From NCBI RefSeq assembly GCF_003073045.1, contig NC_037595.1, positions 4,204,227 to 4,268,226 of the forward strand: a DNA stretch of 64,000 nucleotides, read 5' to 3'. A model generated the notes under the pieces. That model worked only from the letters and a program-made list of their open reading frames with translations. It was not told the DNA's origin and did no database searches. The position numbers and the translations under genes are program-made. This DNA comes from Pomacea canaliculata (Eukaryota > Mollusca > Gastropoda > Architaenioglossa > Ampullariidae). How positions within the stretch are numbered: position 1 is the stretch's first letter; each line of letters starts with the position of its first letter. This document shows, one piece after another, positions 1 through 11,059 of this stretch.

Positions 1-438
1 CAGCATGAGCAATGCTAGGGTCCAGAGCCTGACATCACTGTCCTCCCACACCAAGAGTTCCAGCAGCTGTGTGTTCTGGAAGAGGCGGCTTGGCATCATC
101 TTCTTCTGACAGCTCATCTAAAGGTATAAAGGCAGTTTTTAAGTCATATAATGCATATTGTTTGAGGTATCACGACATGCAAGGTAAGTGTGGATGGGTT
201 GTTGTCTCCCTTTATCTACAGTTTTTTGTTTTTTTTTCCTCAGAGAATATCTTTTGTTGAAAATTAAAATTTTCTTTTTGAAAATACGGGTAGTAAATGT
301 ATACAATAGACCTGCAAATTTTTTCTTTTGAAAATAAGCACTCTTGCATAACTGTAGTTATGTTCTACTTTGTTGTAGCTGTTAAAGATGCTTTACAGAA
401 GCATTGTTAACCAGGATCTGTTCATTGCTTTCTTGCAG

Positions 439-1645
439 GCAGCATTAATTGTGGCAGCAGACAGTCAAGAAAATCTGCCATTGGTGCCATCATCTCTGCA
501 GAGATTACAATCTTTTGAGCATGAAGTGAAAGAACTTGAAGATAGACTTGTATTTCCTCAAAAGAGTCTCGTAAGAAATTTTATTTCTGTTTATTCAGAA
601 TCGCTTTTTTAACTAAAAATTATTTAGTAGGAATAAACTGTTTACAATGTGCTCTTGAGACAAACAATTAAGTTGATTTTCAATTTCATAGTGACATTTT
701 GTTGCAGGTGTTTCAGCTAAGCCAAGAAGATCGACACATCATCTTCCAGGGAGATGTTTTTCACTGGTGCAGTGGCCAATGGGCTAAGGTGCGTTTCATC
801 AGTGTATTTTCTAGTATAGCCAGTCAGGCTACAGCTTATATTAGATCCACACTAGTTAACACATTTCTTCACGTTGTCTCTTTTTTACTAGTACCCAATA
901 TTTAAATTATAGTGTACACAAAGGAAAAAATTGTGCTTATCAGTTAGGTGTGTATCTTTTGTGTGTTTTGTGTGTAGTCTTTATTGTGTGACGCATGTCT
1001 GGCTGGATATCTGCTTCAGGTGCATATCGTCTTTGCTTGCAGGGGATGATGGTGCTGTTTTCAGACATTCTTATGTTGCTGAAGCCAGAAAAGGGCGGAC
1101 AGCTGCATGTTGTATCTGAACCCATTCTGCTTCGAAATATATGTAGCATAGAAACAAGCAGAAAACATTGTGAGTATTTTGTAAAATTTTTATCATGATT
1201 AATATAGTTTACTTAAAAATCAGACATTTTCCATTTTTATTTTTGGAGAAGAGATGAATTTCTTCACAAGAATTACATTATATTTTTTTTATATTTTGTT
1301 GTTTTCATTTTCCCATGGAAGAAATAAGCATTAACAATCAGTAATTAAATGTTTACAAATATATATGTAGATACACTAAGATTTGAGACCTACTACATGC
1401 TGATGTTAAAGTGATTAAAAAATAATAAAACTGATTTGGATTATTTAACAGCTACAGAGATTCTGTTACAACATTACACAAGTCCAAGCAACACCATTCC
1501 AGCTTCACAGAAAATCTTTCGAGCTCCAACACTAGAAGATAAGGTAGCATGGAAAAGTCTTCTGGAACAGAAAGCATTGAGAGCAAGAGGGGGTCGCATC
1601 GAGAATGTGGGAACTACAGAGACATTCAGATCTGGCATCATCTGA
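439..1645 (+). CDS. PH-domain protein, 3' exons (probable RhoGEF)
   Basis: Four exons with clean splice sites and compatible phases: 439-570, 708-788, 1043-1169 and 1452-1645, ending at TGA. Joined, they give a helical stretch rich in Glu and Leu, then a pleckstrin-homology core: a first strand with IIFQGDVFHW, a strand with MMVLFSDILMLLKPEK, the segment EPILLRNICSIE, and a C-terminal helix with the invariant Trp in DKVAWKSLLEQ. The run from the preceding helix into the PH domain resembles the DH-PH junction of Dbl-family Rho exchange factors, which activate Rho GTPases at membranes. The DH domain itself would lie upstream of the window. The first 125 bases look like a Ser-rich exon of the same gene ending at a GT near 125, but no single frame is open through it. 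The exact subfamily is not recognisable. Confidence 0.75.
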
Positions 1646-3536
1646 CCATCATCCTCTTGACCTCATGGTGTATCTTATTCTCCCAAGCTGCCAAAAATGG
1701 TTTGTGCACGTGGATTCTGCGATGTGTGCCTGAGGTGACAAGAAGTGAAATGTATTGGAACATAACTGGTGAAGTCACTACTGAATTGCTTTCAAGGATA
1801 GGTCCTGGGTGCACATCCTGACAAGACAACAATGCTCATTTTGGATTTTGTGCCTGTGACAGAATTCACCTGCTGTGAATCATATTGGAAGAATTAGCAC
1901 TGAGGCTACTTCATTTCAAGAGCTTCTTGGCAAAAACTTCTAAGGGCTGTGTGTAATTTATTTCATGTTAATTTCGACATTATTTATGAGGCATGGATCT
2001 TGAGATGGACAACTAGCATGACTAGTCAAAGACCTCGTAAGACTTTCAATGTCTATTCCAGCTCCTGCAAATGCTTAAGAACCTTCTGATTGGAAAGGAA
2101 AAGAGAAGTGTTACAGAACTGCATGGTGGCTGCTGTTAAGAATTGACATCTGCAAAGAAAAGTTTACTGCAACAAGTTAAAGGTCCCATTTAAAAATTTC
2201 AAACATCCTTAACAGCAGAACAAGACAAAGACCACTTCCACTGTGATTGACAGACTGACTTTAATTCCACAGCTGTGGTGCATGGAATGCAACATAGCGT
2301 CTTGTTTACATCCAGTGTGCAAGCTCTGGACATCACTAGGTAGTTTGACACCACTTCAGGAATCTTAGAGGTGCTAGAAAAGTGAGATCTAGCAAGTGTT
2401 GCAACATAAAGATAGTGTACTTCTGATATAAGGTGCAAATTATCACAAAGTATCTTTCTGCAGATTGTGGATAACCTGCTAGGTGATTAGGCGACTAAAA
2501 AGTGCCAAGTCACAAGGAATGACATGTTTTAATGAAAATTCATTTTTCCTGGTACCCGTGTTTATAATCTTTTCATGCACTTGTGTGATCTGCAGTGAGG
2601 CAACACACAGTTGGATGCTGCTGTAGCATAGGTTCAGTCATGTGCTTCATTCAAAAAGAGTAGTTCCAGTAGAACGTTTCACTACCTGGTCATGCTTTTG
2701 GATATTCATCCACCTCAGACGATGTTACAAGAAGTTCTTTGTATTTTCCAGATCATTACAATTTGAGATAAACTGTTTCAAAAGGAAAAGTTTTGATTTA
2801 GGAGCAGTGTTTATGATAATTTTTATGCTAAACAAAATTTCTTTTAAAGAATCCTTGAAATGTTAAGTAGAGATATGGCATCTTTTAAAATTCTAGTCAA
2901 AGCAGCATTGACATCCTGGTGGGGAGAAGTTAGCATCTGCACCATCAGGAAATATTGACAACTGGAAAGTATTTTTTTTTTATGGTAGGATTTACTGTCT
3001 TTCCACAAGTCATATTTTTATTCAGTGTTCTGGCTTTTTACTTATTTTTTTCTGAATTGCACAATTTGCAAACTTTAAGAAAATGAACTCTGCAGCTTAA
3101 CATCTTTTCTCCTTTCACAGTCTTCTTTTCCAATTCTTGTCCTTTTCAGTTTCTATCAGAGATTTATGGATTTTATTTCTGCTGCTTATTTATATTGCTC
3201 TCCTTAACATAAGCAATAATTGGATTTCTTGATGTATGTGCTATGTTTATACAAATCCCACTCCTTGCCAGCCTGTAGTGGCAGGCACCCTATGTCTCAC
3301 CATTTTATTTTTAGTTGAATATATAATGTATTCCTTACACCCTCTGCATCGTACAATATTTTTCACCAGTCTCTTGAATAATAGAGTGTAACTACACCTT
3401 GGCATGCAGACTCGCACACATACAAACTGAGGTTAAATCAGTGTGCAAACAATTTTTCATTCATGCATATGTATTTCACTACCTTGAAGTACATGAATAT
3501 AGTGTGCATTTCCTATACACCAGAACTTTTGTATGC
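1646..3536 (+). other. 3' UTR / intergenic, no gene seen
   Basis: AT-rich DNA after the stop codon of the PH-domain gene. It has several AATAAA-like strings but no ORF with recognisable similarity. It probably holds the 3' UTR of that gene and then intergenic sequence. Confidence 0.4.
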
Positions 3537-3697
3537 AGGAAACCCCAACTGGACTATTATCACGATAGCAGATGAAAATTAGGATACATGGACCCCCAAA
3601 AGCCAGCTATTGTACAACATGGTGCTGCAAAAAAGGGCCCCTGCATCAAAATTTACATGCACTATCGTGACGATAGTCCAATTGGGGCTTTCTGCAT
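3537..3697. mobile_element. Small MITE with ~40-bp terminal inverted repeats
   Basis: The two ends are imperfect inverted copies. The left end reads GCAGGAAACCCCAACTGGAC. The right end, reverse-complemented, reads GCAGAAAGCCCCAATTGGAC, and both continue into a TATCACGATAG-type palindrome. There are no coding sequences inside. Its length and structure fit a non-autonomous DNA transposon; the superfamily is not determined. Confidence 0.65.
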
Positions 3698-4472
3698 ATG
3701 AGGACTGATGAATAACAAAGCTTGCCCTGTCTGCAACAGACTATGACAAAAATGACTGTTAAGAGCTAAGTAGAATTTTGTTTTTATGAAAAGATTGCAA
3801 TAATTATACTACGTCACTGATGCCTATGATACAAGGATTGGCATACATACTTGATCTTAATTTTTATTTTTATACTCCACTATTTTTAATTGTGATGAAG
3901 CGAAGACAAGGTGTTACAAATTACATGTAAAGACTTTCATGCTGAAAAGTAATGGATTTTGGCAGAATCTGATGTCGTTTATCCACTTTGTTCACACCAA
4001 GATACTGTAGATCAACATTGTCAGCAGTCCTCAACATGCATCAGTTGTCCCACATCATTTTTAGTCTTCAGTCATCAAACAACTTTTCTCAATTAATTAT
4101 GCTTCTCTCCTTTCCTTCATACTGTTGTTAATTTTATGGTCTTCCTCTCTTAATTATCCAAGAGCACAATTCTTTAAGTTTATTTTTGACAATCTTCGTT
4201 ACTTGAAGTATTTAACTTTTCTTATTTCTTCACTGTAGTCTGGTCACCAGTTTGCAGGGCACAATATGATAAAAATTCATTTTTTGTTGACGATTGAACC
4301 AGCAAATAAAAAAGAAAACACCAAGTATATTGAGTGTTATCATCCAATGTGTGTGTATGCATTTGCATCTTTGTATCTGATGGATACTTTCTCTTCTTCC
4401 CATCCAGTTTTTTTGTGGAGTATTATTTCAGAAAAATATAATGGCCACAAATTCTGAAACCTATTATATATA

Positions 4473-4864
4473 CAAGTAAATATCGATGGTCTGCCACTCT
4501 TTAATTCCTCATGTAATCAGTTTTGGCCTGTTCTGGGGAGAATATATAGTCCTGTAGAAACTGACCCTTTTGTAATTGGCTTGTACTGTGGGGATAGAAA
4601 ACCCGAAGATATTAATATGTTTTTACAAGACTTTGTAAGGGATATGACAGAATTACAGCAGGGCCCAGTGGAACTAGAAGGTATCCCTCAGTGTGTACAG
4701 ATTATTTTGCCTTGTTTTATCTGTGATACACCTGCTCGTGCATTTGTAAAGCAAGTGAAAGGTCATTCCGGCTATTATGGCTGTGAAATGTGCGTACAAA
4801 AAGGATTTTGGGATGGAAAGATTGTTTATTCTGAACTTGGAGGAAAAAAAGCTCCCCACCCCTG
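4473..4864 (+). pseudogene. Tnp2-like DNA transposase fragment
   Basis: Reading from position 4473 gives about 130 residues containing VNIDGLPLFNSS, QFWPVLGRI, FVIGLYCGDRKP and a CEMC zinc-knuckle-like pair. This order (IDGLPLF, then FWP..G, then GxxKP, then GxYGCxxC) is typical of the Tnp2/transposase-21-like proteins of EnSpm/CACTA-type and related animal DNA transposons. A TGA lies just upstream (4455) and another follows the fragment, so only the middle of the catalytic region survives. It is a dead relic rather than a host gene. Confidence 0.75.
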
Positions 4865-4930
4865 AAGTTTATAGTCTGACATAATAACAATAACAAAGTC
4901 TGTCCAGCCAACTTTATATCTTAACCTCTT

Positions 4931-5386
4931 CATTGCAGTAAAAAGCTTGCGCCAACCTTTTTCCTTCACAATAGTTTACAAAGGGAAGTTATACTGGAGA
5001 GAGTATAGTTACACATTTTACAGGGATGAAGGGTTTGGTGTTAAAAGCAGAATGTTATCTTCAAAGGTAATGAAATGGTTTGCATAGAAATGTAGTCATT
5101 GCGTTTGGTTTAATGCATATGTGGTCCTTTGGCTGCCTTTAAATTCTTAAAATGTTTCGATCTAATATTTTATAATTTTGAAGTGACGTTTTTCTTGATA
5201 TGGTGTCAGGATGGCAAAAAGTGGGGGGAAATGGAGATGGCATGCTAAATGGGGAAAGGCACTTCCTTCATGTTGCTTCTAATTTTATGTACAGCCTGGG
5301 GGAAAAAAAAAAGTTATAAAACCTGACGGCTGTGTTTACTTTTCATGCTTGGGAGTACTGTCTGCTCAGGGTTAGCAAAGTTACTG
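4931..5386. repeat. Dispersed repeat, copy 1 (pairs with 6295-6733)
   Basis: A segment of about 450 bp starting with an AAAAAGCTTGCGCC motif and ending near a TATAAAACCTGACGGC motif. It recurs at 6295-6733 with small indels. Its last third also recurs at about 9001-9110, 22080-22230 and 25430-25580, just upstream of homeobox exons. It therefore looks like a piece of the 5' part of the ancestral homeobox unit that was duplicated with it. Confidence 0.7.
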
Positions 5387-6294
5387 TTTAGTATAATTGC
5401 TCATTGTATATGCATTAAAGTAAATAAAATTTAAAAAAATAGAAATTAGTCACATGATATACATAGGTCAGCCACCATTGTTAACAAAGTAAAAGATGTT
5501 AGTATATGGCGCTAGGACAACTACGTATGAGCAAGGGAAAAACCCAAACATTTCTTGCTTTACACAATAGCAGAGTAATCAGCATGCCCCAGCCATACTG
5601 TTTGTAGCCAATTCCCCCCCCCCTCTTTTTTTTTTAAAGAAAAGCAAAGAGTGCTGAAAGTGGGACAATGTTATTGTTTACATGTAGAAAACTCTGATTT
5701 ATATTGATTTTGATTCTCCCTCTCGCGGACACATACGTGCACACAAAATCACCGATATAAACATTTTTTTTATTTATTTATTAACTTTCATAATAAATCC
5801 CAAAGTTTACAATATAGTGATACTTGATTTCATGAAGGAAATAAATCTTGACCGAAAAAAAATGCTTGGGGCTAATTGAAACATCCTCAAAAAATTTGAA
5901 GAAAAATGCAATTTTTAAAAAGACACAGGAAAAGCAATTTTGTTACATTAAAAGTAAAAGCATTCATACATTTAAGTTTCCTCTACTTGAACACACAACT
6001 TGTTCACAAGTGGTGAAAATTTCACTCCTTTGTACAGAAGTGGGTAACTCGCATTTTTTAGGTCCTGCACAGGTCACCTTACCTGACAAAATATGTGGGT
6101 GTACATATATCCACCAATGCAAACTGAACAATCAAATAATAATATAAAAAAAATTTAAGTGTTAGTGGTGTAGGATGGAAGAGAAAAATATGAATGAACA
6201 TCAATAATCACACAATGATCTGTTCATGAACCCTGTTCAGCTGCCAAAAAATATTTAAGGAAGAGCATGGACAAACTACTTATTTTTTTGTTTG

Positions 6295-6733
6295 CATTGC
6301 TGTAAAAAGCTTGCGCCAACCTTTTTCCTTCACAATAGTTTACAAAGTGAAGTTATACTGGAGAGAGTATAGTTAAACATTTTACAGGGATGAAGGGTTT
6401 GGTGTTAAAAGCAGAATGTTTTCTTCAAAGGTAATGGTTTGCATAGAAATATAGTCACTGCGTTTGGTTTAATGCATATGTGGTCCTTTGGCTGCCTTTA
6501 AATTCATAAATGTTTCCGATCTAATATTTTATAATTTTGAAGTGACGTTATTCTTGATATGGTGTCAGGATGGCAAAACGTGGGATGAAAGTGAGATGGC
6601 ATGCTAAATGGGGAAAGGCACTTCCTTCATGTTGCTTCTAATTTTATGTACAGCCTGGGGGAAAAAAAACTATAAAACCTGACGGCTGTGTTTACTTTGC
6701 ATGCTTGGGAGTACTGTTTGCTCAGGAAAAGCA
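6295..6733. repeat. Dispersed repeat, copy 2, upstream of a homeobox exon
   Basis: Second copy of the 4931-5386 segment. It continues for another 100 bases into sequence shared with the 22.1- and 25.4-kb loci and then meets the homeobox exon at 6861. The order TATA-like repeat, GTGTGCG run, homeobox exon is the same at the 22-kb locus. Confidence 0.7.
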
Positions 6734-6860
6734 TTTAATGTTGCTTTTGCTTTCTTTGTGACAGTTTTACTTTGTTAGTCATATTTTGTACTCTGAATGT
6801 GGGACAATGTTATTGGTTACCTGAGAAAACTGTGTGCGCTTTAGTGTGCGTGTATGTGTC

Positions 6861-6977
6861 CGCGAAAAATTGCAGAAAGAGATGTTGATACTGAACTTCA
6901 ACAAATGTCAATATCCGACTTCAGACATCGTTCTGCTTCTAGCCCAAAGAACCAACCTACCAAAGCAGTGGATCAAG
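6861..6977 (+). pseudogene. Orphan homeobox exon (E3 class)
   Basis: The frame beginning at 6861 reads 39 residues that fit homeodomain positions 8-46. Helix 1 contains EMLILNF with Leu16 and Phe20. The turn contains YPTS with Tyr25 and Pro26. Helix 2 has Leu34 and Leu40. Helix 3 begins WIK with Ile45, and is followed by a GTAGGC donor identical to those of the other E3 exons. The closest paralog is the 20.4-kb copy, which shares the LP..WIK motif. The intron breaks off after about 30 bases into unrelated repeat DNA (7008 onward) and no matching E4 exon follows, so this copy cannot make a whole homeodomain in place. Upstream, the N-terminal arm is replaced by a GTGTG-rich tract. Confidence 0.8.
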
Positions 6978-7007
6978 GTAGGCACAGTAAACTGATCCGG
7001 TGTCTAG

Positions 7008-7128
7008 TCACGGCAAAAAGCAGTTGTAAATGTAAAAGTTTTGGAATTAAACTGCCCAAGTCGTATAAAAAAAATATACATGTTTTAAAGCGCAAAAAGG
7101 CTACCAACACACCAAAAAGAAAAGAGAA
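7008..7128. repeat. Short repeat shared with 18975-19056
   Basis: Begins with the CACGGCAAAAAGCAGTTG string and ends with CCAAAAAGAAAAGAGAAC. The same block occurs at 18975-19056, without about 40 internal bases, next to the tail of the dispersed SINE. It cuts into intron 3 of the orphan homeobox exon just upstream. Confidence 0.6.
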
Positions 7129-7235
7129 CTAGTAGGATATAAAAATTTTTAATTTGATAGTAAAGCCCTATCCTCTTTAACAAAGAAAATATTGCCGCCG
7201 ATGGGAGGGACCTAAATAAGGAAAACGGAATTATC

Positions 7236-7375
7236 TGTAAAATACTGACAACGTATAGTCTGAAGCTTCGGACAGGTAATCAAAAAGTGTAAAACAGTAA
7301 AATTTTCCCTACACCAGCTCACTGACTCACTCATTCTGCTTTAAAGAATGGTAACACTACTTGTATCATTTCAGG
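7236..7375 (+). promoter_or_regulatory. Conserved leader upstream of an E1 exon
   Basis: About 140 bases containing TGAAGCTTCGGACAGGTAAT, TTTTCCCTACACCAGC and a run of ACTGACTCACTCATTC, ending in TTTCAG directly before an ATG. Near-identical leaders precede the E1 exons at 18076, 18400 and 18707, and a fragment occurs at about 21050-21148. Such conservation outside coding sequence suggests a promoter, 5' UTR exon and intron end that travel with each E1 exon. The ACTGACTCA strings resemble AP-1 sites; that reading is inference. Confidence 0.45.
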
Positions 7376-7477
7376 ATGGAATTTTTCTGGAACGGAGCCT
7401 TTAGAATTGCCAGAGCAGGACTTCAGTGGATTTTAGACCTGGTAGAACCACATCAGCCACCGCAACAGCAACCATAA
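7376..7477 (+). CDS. E1-class first exon (MEFFW type), diverged
   Basis: ATG directly after TTTCAG, as in the other E1 exons. The first residues MEFFW match the MQFIW start of the 18-19-kb copies. A hydrophobic and basic amphipathic stretch and a Gln/Pro-rich tail follow, and a TAA ends the frame after 33 codons where the other copies have a GTGAGT donor. The following bases stay CAACAG-rich, like the Gln-rich N-terminus of the 20.4-kb homeobox exon. It is probably a decayed member. Function of the E1 peptide is unknown. Confidence 0.5.
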   Translation: MEFFWNGAFRIARAGLQWILDLVEPHQPPQQQP

Positions 7478-7629
7478 CAGCAACCATAACACAAACAACA
7501 ACCACAAGATAAAGAGCAACAGCAACCGCCATAGTGTTCGCCACAGAGCGGTGGCAGAATATTTAGCTACTGCGTCTCCCCCTCCACTTGACACTAGACA
7601 CATTAACTCTTTTTTTTAATTATTTGCCG

Positions 7630-7869
7630 CAAAACCCAGGGGCGAGTGATTCTTCAATGAAGAGGAGGAGGTTGCAAATGAAGAGATCATGAAACGAGGA
7701 TTTTTTTTTAAATGATCACCAGCCTGAGACTAATTCACTGTCCAAGAGGAGGAGGGAGAAAATGAAAATAATGAGCAATGAAAGGTTTTTCTTACTTATG
7801 GCAAGCCTGACAAATGTGCTGCCTCAAGAAATTTTTTATTTATACATAACTACTGCCACAGAACAGTGG
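7630..7869 (+). pseudogene. Two broken copies of the E2 helical domain
   Basis: The first copy starts NPGASDSS and runs through a Lys/Arg cluster. It meets TGA at the position where other copies have Arg in the RNEAFF motif, and its expected acceptor TTTGCAG reads TTTGCCG. The second copy, from about 7741, contains NERFFLLMASLTNVLPQE, a near match to the family motif NEAFFxLMASLTxxLPxE, but is then truncated. Two adjacent decayed E2 exons show that the domain has been copied repeatedly in this locus. Confidence 0.65.
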
Positions 7870-7927
7870 TAGACTTTGGAAATAGTTCATGCATAGACAC
7901 ATTAATTAAGTCTTTAATTGTTTGGAG

Positions 7928-9512
7928 CAAAACCCAGAAGAGCCACAGCCAGGGAGGAGTGATTCTTCCCCATCAAAGAGAGGGAATAAGAATATAAAAA
8001 AGGAGAAAAACAAAGCATTCTGCTCGTTAATGGCAAGTCTGACATCAACACTTCCAGTGGAGATTCTTCAAGATCTCCATCTGCAAGTACATAAAATATG
8101 CCACCAAACCGTGCTTCAATATCAAGGTGCCAAAAAAGCTTCATCTCCCCTTCCTGGAGACCCAACAAAGAAAAATTTGATGAAAAAGCCTCTTTAAGTG
8201 GCGTCTTATAACATCTTATTCATCGACACACATCCTGACGCATTGTCCGCCCCTGTCTGTTGCAGGAACCACCGGCATCGTGCGAAAGATACAGGTGTTT
8301 GTAAATGTAATCACGTGGGCAGTGGTGTATATCTTAATAGGGGCACAGCTCCATTTGTCTTCAAAGCGTTGGAGGGAGAGATATGTCCCTAAAATAGTCT
8401 GTATGTACTTATATTTTCATTAAATTTACCGCATGTAGCTTTTTATATCTTCTGTAGTTGTAAAAAAAGCATAGTGTGACTTTTTAAAAATGTATAAGAG
8501 GTCGTGTTAATGATAATCCAATTGCCTACAATTTATGTTTATAAGGTCTTGCTATGCTCCCCCTTCAAACGGGAAAGAAAAATGGACGAACGAATACAAG
8601 TGAACAGCAACAACAACAAAAACCCCAAAAAATAAAGGAAAGAAAAAAATCAAACAAAGAAAAATTTGATAAACAAGCCTCTTTAAGTGGCGTCTTATTA
8701 CATCTGATTCATCTACACATATCCTGACGCCTTGTCTGCCCGTGTGTCGCAGGACCCACGTCCAGCACTCGTGGAAGGCCGCAGAGGCTGCGCACCCGTC
8801 GAACACAATTCGGCACAGACCAGGTGCGCGCCCTTAAACAGGAATTTAAAAAAAAAATCCTTATCCCAAGCCGGCTGTCCTCAAGAGGCTGGCGAGGAGA
8901 ACAGGACTGCCAGCAACAAAAGTCGCGGTAGACAGTAAACCGGTCCAACGCCTAGTCCAGTAGTTCTCAAAGTATTTCCGACCGCGGACCACTTTACTTA
9001 TGGCTGTGTTTACTTTGCATGCTTGGGAGTGCTGTTTGCTCAGGAAAAGCATTTAATGTTGCTTTTGCTTTCTTTGTGACAGTTTTACTTTGTTAGTCTT
9101 ATTTTGTACTCTGAAAGAAGGACAATGTTATTGTTTACCTGAGAAAGCTCTGATTTATATTGATTTTGATTCTCATCCAAGAGATCAAACGGCTCCTCCC
9201 TAGGACCCATGTTCAGCTGGTTCGGAATAGAGCCAGCAGAAAATGTAAACCATGCGTAGACAGGTTAAGTCTTTTTTCAATCATTTGCAGGAAAAACCCG
9301 ACGAGAATGACTCTCCACGTAGGAGGAGGAGGCGAGACAGGTCCAATGTCTAGTCCACTAGTTGTTAACTAAACAGCCTTGACTTCAGAGACACGTATTA
9401 ACATTGTGGTTCTATCTTCCCGACGTGGTTCTACAATCGCCGGAGGAAAATGCGGAAAGAAGAGGCGCCAGCTTCTACCGCCGCCCGTTCTCGAAAAAAA
9501 AAAATCAGAATA
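7928..9512 (+). pseudogene. Homeobox gene copy with E2, E3 and E4, frameshifted
   Basis: The E2 exon (7928 to about 8162) encodes NPEEPQPGRSDSS, a Lys-rich stretch and the helical domain with AFCSLMASLTSTLPVEIL. E3 (8753-8927) starts after CGCAG and encodes the arm and helix 1 (RRTQFGTDQVRALKQEF). After a run of ten A, the next frame gives NPYPKPAVLKRLARRTG, a textbook turn and helix 2. Two extra A in this run break the frame. E4 (9423 on) encodes TWFYNRRRKMRK with Trp48, Asn51 and Arg53; its acceptor reads CCG instead of CAG. Intron 3 is enlarged by inserted repeat DNA. Its nearest relative is the 12-kb copy. It could be a pseudogene, or an intact gene carrying sequence errors. Confidence 0.75.
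8511..8725. repeat. Duplicated segment (pairs with 33070-33290)
   Basis: Contains ATCCAATTGCCTACAATTTA, a run of CAAACAAAG and CCTCTTTAAGTGGCGTCTTA. The same order occurs at 33070-33290 with a few indels. Parts also occur upstream of the E3 exons at 12.2, 27.9 and 30.7 kb, so this is the native 5' flank of E3 in several paralogs. Confidence 0.7.
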
Positions 9513-10174
9513 ACTCTCTTCGGTAGGGCCGCGAAACAGGATCGCTTTCTTATTCAGTATTTTTTCTTTTTTTTTTTCTTTTTTTTTGAACGTACGTAAA
9601 TTTGTATCATGACGAAAGGTTCGGGATCAATCACAGTGGGCAGCTTTTACAACCACTTGCCGTCTTGGACCTGTCCTGTGGCCGGTGACCCCTAACCCAC
9701 GATCTGAGCAGAAACGGTGTCTCTGTTTTTCGAAGCTGTTCCCCAGAGGATGGAATACAACTCTGGGGTCCTCGTTGAAGAAAAATGTGGTCACCATAGT
9801 AAGTTGCCAGCTGCAGAGCACCTTGACCTGAAAGTCATGCTTAGCTGTGGAAGTCGTAATTTACATATTTTACTACTTTACCTTCCAAATGTACATCTAG
9901 AAAAAACAACTCACGAATACCTTGCATGCTCTGTGAGTGTGTATGTGTGCGTGTGTGTGTGTGCGTGGGACATACACCAATAACGTCGTTATGACTCAGC
10001 ACAAAGGGGAGGCCAACTGCAAACTCTTATCTTGACTAGTAAAAGGAACCTTGGAGAACAAATTCCATCATCCGACATATGGATACGCAATGTAACATAC
10101 ATGTAACCGCCTTATTAAAATGCATCTTTAATATAAACACCGAGGGAGGTGTACTTTGAAAGATTCACCCGTAG

Positions 10175-10333
10175 GATCAGAGGAGGAGGAGGTATGAGTC
10201 TAGAGCTAGAAACAATGAGGCCTTCTTCCTCCTAATGGCAGGTCTAACTCATGTGCTTCCTGAAAATTATTTACAGGGAGATCTGCATCTTTTAGTACAT
10301 AGTGTTCGCCACAGAGCGGTGCAGAATATTTAG
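10175..10333 (+). pseudogene. E2 helical-domain exon with a one-base deletion
   Basis: Reads an Arg cluster, then RNNEAFFLLMAGLTHVLPEN and DLHLLVHSVRHRAV, matching the E2 domain through its two predicted helices. The frame then ends at TAG. The homologous stretch at 7540-7570 has one more G (GGTGGCAG rather than GGTGCAG), which would continue as VAEYLA. One missing base therefore separates this exon from an intact one. It lies 50 bases before the intact homeobox exon at 10384. Confidence 0.65.
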
Positions 10334-10383
10334 CTGCTGCATCTCCCCCTCCACGCGACCTTGTCTGCCCCTTTATCTTGCAG

Positions 10384-10965
10384 AACCACCTGGCAGAAGG
10401 CGTCGGTCACCATTGCCCCCCTGGAAGAAAACAATTCTTGTCACCTTTTATAACGTCGAGCCTTTCCCACGCCCGGAAACAGTGGAAGTATTACATAAAG
10501 GAACTGATTTGAGTCATCAAGATATCAAAGTAAGCACAGTAAACAGTTATAATACCTAGTCCACTATTAAACAGTCCTGACTTCAGAGTTTCTGTAATAT
10601 GATTTTTTTTACATGGTGGGGTTGTTAGCCCTACCACAACCTATTTTACCTCTAGGTGAGGTGTCCACCTTAGTCGCCTCTTACTGGCTGGATGGCAGGG
10701 ACCCTATTCTTACAATGCTTGCTATGCAAGCATACCCCAGGGTCCCACAGGGAGCCTGACCAGAGACACGTATTAACATTGTTGTTCTTCCTTCCAGCGC
10801 TGGTTCATCAATCGGCGCGCAGCGCAACGTCGCCGTGCAAGACACCTTCGTCAGCGGGCAGTTCACCAGCAAAATCGGCGCGCAGCACAGAGGCCTGCAA
10901 GACACCATCATCAGCGTCCGATTCAACAGCAAAATCGGCGCGCAGCGTTGGTTTATCGTCTATGA
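10384..10965 (+). CDS. Homeobox gene, intact homeodomain (E3 + E4)
   Basis: E3 (10384-10529) follows TTGCAG and enters with two bases of a codon. It reads PPGRRRRSPLPPW, helix 1 TILVTFYN, the turn FPRPE, helix 2 VEVLHKG and LSHQDIK, then a GTAAGC donor. E4 (10798-10965) follows TTCCAG and gives RWFINRRAAQRRR, then TGA after 55 codons. Joined, this is a gap-free 60-residue homeodomain with Leu16, Tyr20, Phe25, Pro26, Leu34, Leu40, Ile45, Trp48, Phe49, Asn51 and Arg53. Residue 50 is Ile, unlike the Gln or Lys of most classes. There is no TALE insertion and no POU, LIM or paired partner domain in view. The tail repeats an NRRAA motif. Probably a nuclear DNA-binding protein; target and class unknown. 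Confidence 0.85.
10596..10762. mobile_element. Insertion inside intron 3 (also at 24712 and 28018)
   Basis: A block containing GGTGGGGTTGTTAGCCCTAC, CTAGGTGAGGTGTCCACC and AAGCATACCCCAGGGTCCC sits between the two halves of the conserved intron 3. The same block is in intron 3 of the 24.5-kb homeobox gene, and its 3' half (28018-28105) is in the broken 28-kb copy. A shared insertion site shows that these paralogs arose by duplication after the insertion. The element class is not recognised; it may be SINE-like. Confidence 0.6.
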
Positions 10966-11059
10966 GACAGTGAAGTGTTACTCTGCTTAAAAATACTACT
11001 ACTTTAGCGCCTCCAGAACCACGTGAGTACTTTAACAGGCTCTGGAGTGAGTGAGTTTT

